In this document: in pieces, positions 17,278 to 27,000 of the stretch
Position numbering within the stretch: the stretch's first letter is position 1
Layout of the letters: each line of letters starts with the position of its first letter
Source: Bacilli bacterium
GTDB taxonomy: Bacteria > Bacillota_I > Bacilli_A > RFN20 > CAG-826
Assembly (NCBI GenBank): GCA_024399115.1
Contig: JAKSHZ010000010.1
Location: 1-51,162, forward strand
Length of the DNA: 51,162 nt
Direction of reading: 5' to 3'
Notes under the pieces: model-generated
Databases searched by the model: none
Told to the model about the DNA's origin: nothing
What the model saw: only the letters and a program-made list of their open reading frames with translations
Translations under genes and position numbers: made by a program

Positions 17278-17994
17278 ATGTACAAAAGAGTCTTATTAAA
17301 ATTCTCAGGAGAAGCTCTTAAAGGATCTTCAAATGCAATCTTTGATTCTAAAATGCTTTCTGGTTTAGGAGCTATCGTTTCTGAATTAGTTAGTGAAGGA
17401 ACTCAGGTTTGTATTGTCATCGGAGCAGGTAACATCTGGAGAGGCAAATTCGCATCTGAAAATGGTTTAGATAGAATCCCTGCAGATTATATGGGAATGT
17501 TAGGTACTGTTATTAACGCAGTAACAATGTCTTCTGTATTAAAAAATCTTAACGTTGAATCAGTAGTTACATCTGCTGTTCCAGCAATTGAAGGAGTTAC
17601 AGTTGCTTACTCTATCGAAACTGCTGATAAAGCTATGAACGATGGAAAAGTTGTATTCCTTTCAGGAGGAACAGGAAAACCATTATTCACAACAGATACA
17701 GCAGCAACTATGAGAGCAATCGAATTAGGTTGTGACGCTATCTTAATTGGTAAGAATGGTGTTGATGGAATCTACGATGATAATCCGGCAACAAATCCTA
17801 ACGCAAAATTCATTCCTGAAATCGCTTTTAATGAAATTATTAAAAGAAATCTTCAAGTTATGGATATAACTGCGATAGAATTAATTAAGGATAAAGATAT
17901 CGATGTTAGAGTTTTCTCAATGGAAGATCCACGTAACTTTATCCGTGTAGCTAAAGGCGAAACTTTAGGAACTACATGTAAAAAAGGAGAATAA
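17278..17994 (+). CDS. pyrH: UMP kinase
   Basis: This amino-acid-kinase-fold enzyme phosphorylates UMP to UDP. The 238 aa include KFSGEAL near 8, the GAGNIWRG loop near 46, DYMGMLGTV near 69 and the C-terminal GTTC. The start follows TAGGAGAAAACT. It lies just beyond the tsf terminator, so expression likely depends on read-through. frr follows after three bases. Confidence 0.96.
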   Translation: MYKRVLLKFSGEALKGSSNAIFDSKMLSGLGAIVSELVSEGTQVCIVIGAGNIWRGKFASENGLDRIPADYMGMLGTVINAVTMSSVLKNLNVESVVTSAVPAIEGVTVAYSIETADKAMNDGKVVFLSGGTGKPLFTTDTAATMRAIELGCDAILIGKNGVDGIYDDNPATNPNAKFIPEIAFNEIIKRNLQVMDITAIELIKDKDIDVRVFSMEDPRNFIRVAKGETLGTTCKKGE

Positions 17995-17997
17995 CTC

Positions 17998-18543
17998 ATG
18001 GATGAATTAATTTTAATGGCTGATGAACAAATGAAGAAATCAGCAGATTCTTTAAGAACTACTTTATCATCATTAAGAACAGGTAAAGCAAGCCCAGCAA
18101 TGCTCAATGGAATCAATGTTGACTATTATGGTGAACCTACTCCATTAAACCAAATTTCTTCAGTTTCAAGTCCAGAACCAAGACAATTATTAATCAAACC
18201 TTACGATAAAAACGATATTAAAAATATCGTTGCTGCAATCAATGCTAGTGATTTAGGAATCAATCCAAGTAATGAAGGAAACCAAATTAGATTAATTATT
18301 CCTGCATTAACTGAAGAAAGAAGAAGAGAAATCGTTAAACAAGCTCGTAAGTATGGTGAAGAAGCAAAAATCGCTGTTAGAAATGTCAGAAGAGAATACG
18401 TCGACTTAATTAAAGATGACGATTCATACACAGAAGACATGCAAAAGCGTATGCTTGACGATCTTCAAAAAGTTCACGATGACGCAATCAAATCAATTGA
18501 TACAGTTATTGCTGAAAAAGAAAAAGAATTAATGTCAATTTAA
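17998..18543 (+). CDS. frr: Ribosome recycling factor
   Basis: RRF splits post-termination ribosomes with EF-G. The 181-aa protein has the three-helix-bundle pattern with SLRTGKASPAML near 27, PEPRQLLIKPYDK near 60 and TEERRREIVKQARKYGEEAK near 104. AAGGAGA inside the end of pyrH supports the start. Two terminators follow. Confidence 0.96.
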   Translation: MDELILMADEQMKKSADSLRTTLSSLRTGKASPAMLNGINVDYYGEPTPLNQISSVSSPEPRQLLIKPYDKNDIKNIVAAINASDLGINPSNEGNQIRLIIPALTEERRREIVKQARKYGEEAKIAVRNVRREYVDLIKDDDSYTEDMQKRMLDDLQKVHDDAIKSIDTVIAEKEKELMSI

Positions 18544-18548
18544 TGAAT

Positions 18549-18570
18549 AGAGGCGGAAGCCTCTTTTCTT
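18549..18570 (+). terminator. Intrinsic terminator after frr
   Basis: AGAGGC (18549-18554)/GCCTCT (18559-18564), GGAA tetraloop, then TTTCTTTTT. Confidence 0.88.
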
Positions 18571-18577
18571 TTTATAA

Positions 18578-18606
18578 ATGCAAGGAGATGTCCTTGTATT
18601 TTTTTA
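18578..18606 (+). terminator. Second terminator downstream of frr
   Basis: ATGCAAGGA (18578-18586)/TCCTTGTAT (18591-18599), nine pairs with one G-U, GATG loop, followed by seven T. Two terminators in 60 bases insulate the following lipoprotein gene from the frr operon. Confidence 0.82.
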
Positions 18607-18621
18607 TTTAAAAAATATAAT
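18594..18621 (+). promoter_or_regulatory. Promoter for the 18632 lipoprotein gene
   Basis: TTGTAT (18594-18599), 16 bp, perfect TATAAT (18616-18621). +1 near 18628 leaves about four bases before the ATG and no ribosome site. Confidence 0.6.
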
Positions 18622-18631
18622 TAAGAGTAAG

Positions 18632-19654
18632 ATGAAAAAACTTTTTGCTTCTTGGATGACTTTGTTTTCAATTTTACTCACCGCATGTAATAGTTCTGGC
18701 GAGATAATTTCGGGTGTCGATGAAGATAACGAGAAAATAGAAAATAATGATGATTTTGGAAACAAGAATGATAAAAATTACGACCCTAACTGCGGATACG
18801 TTAGGGGATATTTAATCTATGTAAATGAATCTAGCAGTGAAAAAGCTTACAATATTTATGAAAATCTTTCTGAAGATATGGACATTACAGAAGGTAATGA
18901 TGGTCCGTGGATTTACCTTAAGAAGGAAGACAGATATTTGCCACTAACGCAATATATTTATGCCGCAGACGTGAATTGTGATGGACATGTTGAGCTGATA
19001 TATGGCAATCACATAACGTATTATGCAAATGGGTCGTATGCTGAATTCCGTAACAATTTTAGTATCTATGATGTCCATAATTGTATCGAATTATGGAACT
19101 CTGATGATTTTGAAGGAGGGGTAAAGCCATATTTAGAAGAAGGTGAAATCATGGCTTTATCTTTAGATGATATCAATTGGTTTTACAGACGTTCAAAATA
19201 CGCTTCTTTAAAATTTAAGATAAATGCTAACAACAAAATCGAATATGAGAAAACTTTAGTTCCTTTCGATTATGTAGGTTTTAAAGTCTCCTCTTATAAG
19301 GACTTAACAGATGAACTTGCCGTCACATATATAAATAAAATATCACCGCTAAAAGATGCTAGGTGTATTGTTAATTCATTCGATGAATTTGAGTTTACTA
19401 TTTCATTAGATTATGTAGGTGACATTACGTTAAACAACAGCTTAAATAGAGATGTAGTAACATTTTATTCGGAACAGATTGAAACGGTAGAATTTATTAG
19501 TTACGTCCGGGGAGATTTGAAGTATAAAGTCAAATTTAAGAGCGAAGCAGAAGAGTATTTCGATATAGGATTAAAGATTGGAGATCGTGACTCAACAATC
19601 AAGATTTGGCTTAATGATGATATGCCTGAATGGACTAAAAACGCTATACATTAG
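18632..19654 (+). CDS. Hypothetical lipoprotein (lipobox at C19)
   Basis: I do not recognise the family. The ATG at 18632 gives MKKLFASWMTLFSILLTAC, a clean lipoprotein signal with lipidated C19; an upstream in-frame ATG lies in a terminator stem and would spoil the signal. The 340-aa product has an acidic Asn/Asp-rich linker (about 22-50), then a folded extracellular domain. It includes ADVNCDGHVELIYG near 112, resembling a Ca-binding FG-GAP/EF-like loop, and many aromatic beta-strand residues. It interrupts the otherwise conserved frr-uppS order and is flanked by terminators, so it is probably an insertion with its own promoter. Confidence 0.8.
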   Translation: MKKLFASWMTLFSILLTACNSSGEIISGVDEDNEKIENNDDFGNKNDKNYDPNCGYVRGYLIYVNESSSEKAYNIYENLSEDMDITEGNDGPWIYLKKEDRYLPLTQYIYAADVNCDGHVELIYGNHITYYANGSYAEFRNNFSIYDVHNCIELWNSDDFEGGVKPYLEEGEIMALSLDDINWFYRRSKYASLKFKINANNKIEYEKTLVPFDYVGFKVSSYKDLTDELAVTYINKISPLKDARCIVNSFDEFEFTISLDYVGDITLNNSLNRDVVTFYSEQIETVEFISYVRGDLKYKVKFKSEAEEYFDIGLKIGDRDSTIKIWLNDDMPEWTKNAIH

Positions 19655-19656
19655 GG

Positions 19657-19850
19657 GATATCGTTCTAGAAAGTAATAAAGGTGACAAAATGATATAGTC
19701 GCAATTAACTACTATCTGTATCCTTGTTTATGATCCAAATAGTGTTATCGTTAACGACGAATGGTTTAAAGTAGGAACACGTTTTAATTTCAGCCTGTTT
19801 TTTATCAAAAATGAATATATAGAACTTCAGATGGTATTTTATTTAAAATA
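19657..19850 (+). pseudogene. Possible coding remnant after the lipoprotein gene
   Basis: In the frame starting at 19657 the sequence reads DIVLESNKGDKMI, one TAG at 19696, then a 45-codon open stretch including VNDEWFKVGTRFNFSLFFI. Residue content is protein-like rather than random A+T spacer, and it lies +2 out of frame with the lipoprotein end. It may be a decayed C-terminal continuation or a fragment of a neighbouring lipoprotein. Short length makes this tentative. Confidence 0.3.
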
Positions 19851-19861
19851 TCCATCTTTTT
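19829..19861 (+). terminator. Intrinsic terminator upstream of uppS
   Basis: AGATGG-T-ATTTTA pairs with TAAAAT-AT-CCATCT (13 pairs around a two-base loop region at 19842-19843), followed by T5. Confidence 0.8.
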
Positions 19862-19864
19862 ATG

Positions 19865-19870
19865 TATACT
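19865..19870 (+). promoter_or_regulatory. -10 box for uppS, predicted leaderless
   Basis: TATACT at 19865-19870 places +1 at 19877, one base before the uppS ATG. The -35 position falls within the preceding terminator and is weak (TTTAAA). Confidence 0.5.
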
Positions 19871-19877
19871 ATAAAAA

Positions 19878-20597
19878 ATGGGAAAAGAACTTAATCACTT
19901 AGCATGTATAATGGACGGCAATGGCCGTTGGGCAAAGAAACGTGGACTCCCTAGACATTTAGGTCATAAAAGGGGTTGCGAAGTTTGCCTAGATATTTAC
20001 GATGCTTGTATTGAAGCAAACATCAAAGTTCTTTCTTTGTACGCTTTTTCAACTGAAAACTGGAATAGACCAAAAGAAGAAATCGACCATTTATTTGACT
20101 ACTTAGAGATTTTCTTTAAAAAAGAAATTAAGAAAATGCTCAAAGACGGAAGCAGATTAATGGTAAGTGGTGACATTTCTAGAATTCCAGAAAAAACTCA
20201 AAAAGTAATCTATGAATGTATGGAAAAGACAAAAGATTGTAAAAATTTTGTCTTCAACATCTGCTTAAATTACGGCGGTAAAAGCGAAATCGTCAGAGCG
20301 GTAAAACTCATCAACGAAGATATTAAAGAAGGCAAAATTTCAATTGATGACATCAATGAACTATCTTTTGAAAATTATTTATACACAAAAGGTTTGCCAC
20401 CTGTTGACTTATTAATTAGAACAAGTGGTGAACAAAGAACAAGTAATTTCCTTCCTTGGCAATTAGCTTATTCAGAATTTATATTCACACCAACATGTTG
20501 GCCAGATTTTACAAAAGAAGAACTATTCAAATGCATTGAAGAGTTCAAAACAAGAGACAGAAGATACGGAGGTATAGTAGATGGAAGTAGAAAATAA
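19878..20597 (+). CDS. uppS: Isoprenyl transferase (undecaprenyl diphosphate synthase)
   Basis: Cis-prenyltransferase making the C55 lipid carrier for cell-wall polymers. The 239-aa protein has HLACIMDGNGRWAKKRG with catalytic D13, YAFSTENWNRP near 55, and the C-terminal TSGEQRTSNFLPWQLAYSEF. No Shine-Dalgarno sequence precedes the ATG. It overlaps cdsA by 17 bases and heads the uppS-cdsA-dxr-rseP-polC operon. Confidence 0.96.
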   Translation: MGKELNHLACIMDGNGRWAKKRGLPRHLGHKRGCEVCLDIYDACIEANIKVLSLYAFSTENWNRPKEEIDHLFDYLEIFFKKEIKKMLKDGSRLMVSGDISRIPEKTQKVIYECMEKTKDCKNFVFNICLNYGGKSEIVRAVKLINEDIKEGKISIDDINELSFENYLYTKGLPPVDLLIRTSGEQRTSNFLPWQLAYSEFIFTPTCWPDFTKEELFKCIEEFKTRDRRYGGIVDGSRK

Positions 20598-21663
20598 AGA
20601 CATTTCTTTCACAAGCGATGACGAAAGCTCATCTTCTATTAATATGACTTTCGTAAAAACTGAAAAACCTCAAGATCCAAAAGAAGAAGAGGAAAGAAAA
20701 AAGAAAAACTCTATCATGACTAGAGTTATCACTGCCATTGTAATGGTAGTTTTTGCAATTCCTGTCGTCTTACTTGGCGACTGGTTCCTATTTATTTTAG
20801 TTTGTTGTGCTTTAGTCGGCGCAATGTGGGAAATCATCAAGTGCGGTAGAATTAGATATTCAAAATTTTTATATGTCGTCACTTTCTTAAGTGCGATGTT
20901 CTTGATGATCATGCCTCTTTTGAGAGGATTATTAACGGAAAACCATGGTGGAAGATTATTCGCTCACTTTATCGATATTAACTTCTCTCCTTTAATGGTT
21001 TTCATTGTTATTTTGTTATTATTCATCACTGTTATCTATGATAAAAACTTTACAGTCCGTGAAGCGTGCTTTATTTTCACAATGATTTTTATTATTGTTT
21101 TCGGTCTTCAAAGTGCTCTTTACATTAGATATATTCCTAACCTTTTAATTCACTCAACTCCTGGCGGAGAAGATCTTCCATATTTCAATATTCAAGATAA
21201 CTTCTACAGCGCCTTCTTATTGATTTGGGTTGTTTTAAGCGGTGCATTAAGTGACACTGGCGGATACATTTTCGGTATGTTATTTGGCCAAACTAAGATG
21301 AACGAAAGAATTTCTCCTAAGAAAACTTGGGAAGGATTCATCGGTGGTGTCGTCTTCTCATTTGGTATTTGTGCGTTAGTTGGTTTATTAATTCCAGCAT
21401 TCTCACAAGGTAAAGTTAGCTTATTACCAGGTATTTTAGACTTAGATCACTGGTACAATATTTTATTCTTGTCACTCATCTTACCTCCTGCATCTGTTAT
21501 TGGTGACTTCGTTTTCTCATCTATTAAACGTTTCAACGGTATCAAAGATTATGGAAGCATTTTCCCAGGACACGGTGGTATCTTAGATAGAATCGATTCC
21601 CTGTTATTTACATGTATGACAGCTGCTACATATATTTTCATTTGGAGAACACTCGTTGGATAA
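20581..21663 (+). CDS. cdsA: Phosphatidate cytidylyltransferase
   Basis: CdsA makes CDP-diacylglycerol from phosphatidate and CTP. The 360-aa membrane protein has a hydrophilic, Ser/Glu/Lys-rich N-terminal extension (about 45 residues) that is longer than usual, then about eight membrane segments. The C-terminal signature is present: SDTGGYIFGMLFG, SPKKTWEGFIGG, SIKRFNGIKDYG, and PGHGGILDRIDS. The start is set by GGAGG at 20569-20573 inside uppS. Confidence 0.94.
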   Translation: MEVENKDISFTSDDESSSSINMTFVKTEKPQDPKEEEERKKKNSIMTRVITAIVMVVFAIPVVLLGDWFLFILVCCALVGAMWEIIKCGRIRYSKFLYVVTFLSAMFLMIMPLLRGLLTENHGGRLFAHFIDINFSPLMVFIVILLLFITVIYDKNFTVREACFIFTMIFIIVFGLQSALYIRYIPNLLIHSTPGGEDLPYFNIQDNFYSAFLLIWVVLSGALSDTGGYIFGMLFGQTKMNERISPKKTWEGFIGGVVFSFGICALVGLLIPAFSQGKVSLLPGILDLDHWYNILFLSLILPPASVIGDFVFSSIKRFNGIKDYGSIFPGHGGILDRIDSLLFTCMTAATYIFIWRTLVG

Positions 21664-21664
21664 T

Positions 21665-22813
21665 ATGAAACGCATTTGTTTACTTGGAGCATCAGGATCT
21701 ATAGGAACACAAGCGCTGGATGTTATGAAAAAGCATCCAGTTGATTTTTCTTTAGTAGGTTTTTCTGTTGGTAACCGAGTAGAAAAAGTTTCAGAAATTA
21801 TTAATGAATTTTCACCTAAATTTGTTTGCGTTAAGAAAGAAAATAAAGAATTAGTTAAGCAATATCCAAATGTAACTTTCTATTTTGGAGATGAAGGGCT
21901 TAACGAACTCATTAAAGCATGCGATTGTGACATGGTGGTGAATGCTTTAGTCGGCTTTGTTGGGCTTAAACCAAGCATCGTAGCTCTAGAAAATAATAAA
22001 GTTTTAGCTCTAGCTAATAAAGAGACTTTAGTCACTGGTGGAGAGTTAATTAATAAGTTATTAAAAGATGGACACGGAAAATTAGTCCCAATCGATAGTG
22101 AGCACGCCGCACTTAGCAAATGCTTATTAATTCAAAGTGATAATGTAGATAAATTAGTAATTACCGCCTCAGGTGGTGCATTTAGAAAACTTTCTAGAGA
22201 ACAATTAGAAAGTGTCACTCCAGAAGACGCACTCAAGCATCCAACTTGGTCAATGGGAAATAAAATCACCATTGATAGTGCATCAATGGTCAACAAAACT
22301 TTCGAAATAATTGAAGCGTATTATTTATTCGGATATAAATATGAACAAATTGAATTAATGTTCAATTATGAAAGTTTTGTTCATTCTTTAGTTAAATATA
22401 ATGACGGTTCTTATCGTTTAGACGAAGGAAAACCTGACATGAGAGTGCCAATTAAATATGCAATGTTTGAAGGTGCGTGCGAATATGATATAGTATATAT
22501 CCAACATATTGAAGATTATAAAAAATCTTCATTATACGATTTTGACTACGAAAGATTCCCAATCGTTAATCTTGCTAAAAGAGTCATTGACGAAAAAGGA
22601 CTTCTAGGGGCAGCGTTTAACGCTGCTAATGAGGAAGCAGTTTACGCTTTCTTAGATAAAAAAATTAAATTTACAGATATCGAAAAAATTATTTATTTTT
22701 GTGTAGATAATGTAAGTAATATTCAAAATCCTTCTTATGAAGAGATTAAGAAATGTGATGTCTCTATAAGAGAGACAGTACATAAAATTGTGAAAGGAGA
22801 GGTTAATCTATAA
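21665..22813 (+). CDS. dxr: 1-deoxy-D-xylulose 5-phosphate reductoisomerase
   Basis: Second step of the MEP isoprenoid pathway: DXP to MEP with NADPH. The 382-aa protein (ATG at 21665, one base after the cdsA TAA, preferred to an upstream TTG) has LLGASGSIGTQAL, ANKETLVTGGEL, PIDSEHAAL with the metal-binding acidic pair, ASGGAFR, and TIDSASMVNKTFE. dxs lies about 19 kb downstream. Confidence 0.96.
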   Translation: MKRICLLGASGSIGTQALDVMKKHPVDFSLVGFSVGNRVEKVSEIINEFSPKFVCVKKENKELVKQYPNVTFYFGDEGLNELIKACDCDMVVNALVGFVGLKPSIVALENNKVLALANKETLVTGGELINKLLKDGHGKLVPIDSEHAALSKCLLIQSDNVDKLVITASGGAFRKLSREQLESVTPEDALKHPTWSMGNKITIDSASMVNKTFEIIEAYYLFGYKYEQIELMFNYESFVHSLVKYNDGSYRLDEGKPDMRVPIKYAMFEGACEYDIVYIQHIEDYKKSSLYDFDYERFPIVNLAKRVIDEKGLLGAAFNAANEEAVYAFLDKKIKFTDIEKIIYFCVDNVSNIQNPSYEEIKKCDVSIRETVHKIVKGEVNL

Positions 22814-24045
22814 TGGGCGTTATTTCTACTATTCTTTATATTCTTCTTTTTATGATTTGCTTATCAGTTTTAATCGTTGTCCATGAACTTGGACATTTAA
22901 CTGCTGCAAAGGTTTTTAAAGTTTACTGTAGCGAATTCTCTATTGGTATGGGTCCATTAATTTGGAAACACAAAAGAAAAGGCGGGGAAACTCAATTCTC
23001 TTTAAGAGCGGTTCCATTCGGTGGATATGTTTCAATGTATGGCGAAGGTGCTGAACTTCCTGAAGGCGTAGTAGTAGATGAATCTAGAGCATTAAATAAA
23101 ATTAGCAAATGGAAACAAGCAATTATTCTTGTTGCTGGCGTCACTATGAATGCTGTTTTAGCTATCTTTATTTTCTTTATTAGCAATATTGCTTTTGTAC
23201 AAGAAAAGTTCGTTGCAAGTAACGTAATTGATGTAGCACCTACTTCAATTTGTGAAGTTGCTGGTTTAAAGAAGGGCGACCTCCTTACATTCGACTCAAG
23301 TTGGGAAGAGCAAGGAAACTTCATGCTTAAGAATCCAGGAACTATTACACTTACTGATGATTCTACAATGGATATTAGAGTCGTTTTAAAACCTATTCAA
23401 TCATTTAAAACTCCTATCTATTCATACATTTTCTATGGTTACGAGGGCGGAGAGGTTAAACCTAACATCGTTTATAGCGAAAATATCAAATCTGTTTCAT
23501 TCAATTTAGAGACTAAAGTCAATGAGACAACATTTGTTGATCACCCTGTAACTATTACTTTCACAGAGGAAGGTATGATTGATTGCGGTCTTAGAGTTAT
23601 GGTCAGTAGATATAGAAATTCTTTCGGACAAGCTCTCAAGGCAACATTCTCTGATTTTGGACATAGTGCAACTGCTGTTGTAGACAGTTTAGGCATGCTT
23701 GTTACTGGTCAAGTTGGTGTGGATCAACTCTCTGGTATTGTCGGAATTGGCTTTGAAGCAAAGACAATTTTAGACGACTTAGGTGTTAGCTATTTCATGT
23801 TCCTTTGGGGCTTGATTAGCGTTAACTTAGCTATTTTCAACTTACTCCCATTTCCTGGTCTTGATGGATGGCAGTTATTAGTTGTTATTATAGAAGGAAT
23901 CACGCATAAGAAAGTTCCTGACAAAGTTAAAGGTATTTTCTCTTTGATTGGAATTGGAATTTTATTATTGTTGATGGCATTTATATTATTTAAAGATTTA
24001 TGGGTTTATATCTTTAAAGGACTATTCTCAGGTATCGTATTATGA
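22813..24045 (+). CDS. rseP: Site-2 (RIP) metalloprotease RseP/RasP
   Basis: Intramembrane zinc protease that cuts anti-sigma factors and signal-peptide remnants. The 410-aa protein has HELGH at 24-28 in the first membrane segment, a PDZ-type middle domain, and a C-terminal LLPFPGLDGWQLL carrying the third metal ligand. A ribosome site AAAGGAGAGG lies in the end of dxr; start overlaps the dxr stop (TAATG). It ends with TGA in an ATGA overlap with polC. Confidence 0.95.
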   Translation: MGVISTILYILLFMICLSVLIVVHELGHLTAAKVFKVYCSEFSIGMGPLIWKHKRKGGETQFSLRAVPFGGYVSMYGEGAELPEGVVVDESRALNKISKWKQAIILVAGVTMNAVLAIFIFFISNIAFVQEKFVASNVIDVAPTSICEVAGLKKGDLLTFDSSWEEQGNFMLKNPGTITLTDDSTMDIRVVLKPIQSFKTPIYSYIFYGYEGGEVKPNIVYSENIKSVSFNLETKVNETTFVDHPVTITFTEEGMIDCGLRVMVSRYRNSFGQALKATFSDFGHSATAVVDSLGMLVTGQVGVDQLSGIVGIGFEAKTILDDLGVSYFMFLWGLISVNLAIFNLLPFPGLDGWQLLVVIIEGITHKKVPDKVKGIFSLIGIGILLLLMAFILFKDLWVYIFKGLFSGIVL

Positions 24046-27000
24046 TAGCAAGAGCAAAGATGATTTCATTTTTAAAATCTATCCACATCGATAATGTCGA
24101 TGATTTTGATATGGATTTTGAAATGGTCGGAAGAAATAGATTCAACAGCAAACAAATTGACATGGTCATTGTTAAACAAACTCCATGGCAATATGAATTC
24201 TTACATCAATTACAAGATGGATTACGCACTGTAGATTATCCTTATTATATAAGGTTCTCATATATTAAAAGACCAACTAGCGAAGACGTCGCAAGTTTAT
24301 TAAAAGATTGGTATCAAAGTATTTATCATATTCCATTCCCACATGAAATTTCTTGTGGTTCAAATAACATTGTTATTTCTTATGACGATGAAAACTTGAT
24401 GGATATGTTTTACACAACAATCTTTGATTTTAAGGACTTCTTAACTTTTATTAATTATGAATTCGGTGTTGAAGAGAAGGTTAAACCTGCAAAACCAGCA
24501 GTAGAAGAAAAAGTTCCAGAAGTAGTGGAAGAAACTCCAAAAGTTGAGGAAGTCAAAGAAGAAAAGAAAGTTTCAGAAGAAGTTAATAATGGTGATCAAG
24601 CAGCAGATTTAATCGTAAAAGAAAAAGAAAAAATGGCAGAAGTTGTTGAAGATGTCTATCTCCAAAGAATGAAAGACAATCTCAAAGAACTTCAAAATGA
24701 AAGAGAACGTCAACGTCTTAATAGACGTGGCAATTATAAGATTATTGATAAGATTGACGACATCAAATTAGAAAGTGATCATGTCGATTTTGTCGGTAAA
24801 TTCTTCTCTAGAGAAGAAAGAGAATTCGGTGGCAAGAAGAAAGAAACTATCGGTGTTTTTGATGAGCACGGTGGCGCAATTTATGTTACCCAATTCATTA
24901 ACGCTTCATTCACGGAAGAAATTTGTAACAAGTTATCTTGGGGTGACAATTTAAGAATTAGAGGTGTCACAACAACTGATAATTTTACAAAACAATTAAC
25001 TATTAAAGGACACTATGTAGATCCATTACCACCTGATGAAATCGAAAACGAAGAGGGAGAAACTAGAGTAGAATTGCATCTCCACTCAAATATGTCTGCA
25101 ATGGATGGTATTTCTAACATGGATGTCTATTGTAAACTCGCAAAAGCAATGGGCCACAAAGCTATCGCTATTACAGACCATGGTGTTGTTCAAGGATTCC
25201 CAGATGCTCAAGCTGCAGCTCGTAAATATAAATTAAAAATTCTCTATGGATGTGAGTTCTATATGATTGAAGATAGACTCAAATACATCATGAATCCATG
25301 CGATAGAATTTTGAATAAATCAAGCTTCGTTGTTTTCGATACTGAAACAACTGGTTTAAGTGCTAAATACAATAACGTCATTGAATTTGGTGCTGTTAAA
25401 GTCGAACACGGTACCGTTACTAATAGATTAGATATTTTAATTAACCCAGGTTATCCATTACCTAGAAAAATCGTCGAATTAACTCATATTAGCGACGATG
25501 ATTTAGCAGGACAACCAACTATGGAAGAAGCTCTTCCAAAGATTATGGAGTTCATCGGTGACGCAATTTTAGTTACTCATAACGCTGAATTCGATATCGC
25601 AATGATGAATGCCGAATTGAAGAGACATGGTTATCCTACATTATCTAACCCAGTTATTGATACATTAGCGTTATCTCGTTACTTATTCCCAGAATCTAAA
25701 GCGCACAGATTAGGTGCTTTATGTAAGAACATGGAAGTTGAATATGACGAAGACGATGCCCATAGAGCAGACTACGATGCTAAGGTTTTAAACGACGTTT
25801 GGCAACCAATTTTAGCTAAGTTGACTAAAGGCAATTATGAAATGCGTCATAAAGACTTAGATAACCTAAAAATCACAAATGAACACTATAAACACATGAG
25901 ACCACATCATGTTGTTGCGATTGCAAAAGACAAGGCTGGTCTTAAAGATTTATTCAAGTTAGTTTCATATTCTCACGTTGATTATCTTGCAGAAGTTCCA
26001 AAGATTCCTAGAGGTGAAATTGAAAAGCATAGATCCCACTTATTAATCGGTTCTGCGTGTTTTAATGGTGAAGTATTTAACGCTGGTAGATATTACGAAA
26101 ATGAAAGACTTCTTGAGACAATGAAGTTCTATGATTACATCGAAGTTCAACCATTAGAAAACTACTCATGGTTAGTTAACATGAGAGAGAATACTCAAGA
26201 AGAAATTAAGAATATAGTCAAGGATATAGTGAATGGTGCGGATTCTTTAGGCATTCCAGTATGTGCTACTGGTGATGTTCACTATGCTGATAGAACTAGA
26301 AAAGTATTTAGAGATGTCTATATTTTCGCTAAGCTTCTCGGTGGCGCGAACCACGCTCTTAACCCATACTCAAGAAGCAGAGAAAAAGAATTCCCTAATC
26401 CAGATCAACATTACCGTTCTACAAAAGAAATGCTTGAATGTATGAGCTTCTTAGGTGAAGAAAAAGCATATGAAATTACAGTTACTAACACTAATAAAAT
26501 CGCTGACCAAGTAGAACCATTAGAGCCTACTCCAAACACTCACTTATACACTCCAACCATTGAAAACTGTGACAACATGTTAAGACAAATGTGTTTTGAT
26601 AAAGCTCATGAATTATATGGCGATGTTTTACCTGAGTACATCGAAAAACGTTTAAATAGAGAATTAGATGGTATTATCAATAACGGCTATGCTGTTATTT
26701 ACTACATCGCACATAAAATTATTAAGAAAGCAAACGAAGATGGCTTCGTTGTTGGCTCTCGTGGATCTGTAGGATCTTCGTTTGTCGCAACAATGTCAAA
26801 CATTACAGAAGTTAACCCACTTCCTCCACATTATAGATGTCCAAAATGTAAACATTTAGAGTGGACAAGTGAGACAATGCCTGAGTATAAATCTGGTTAT
26901 GACTTACCAGAAAAGGTATGTCCAATTTGTGGCGAGCCAATGGTTCATGATGGACAAAATATTCCTTTCGAAACATTCCTTGGATTTAACGCTGAAAAAG

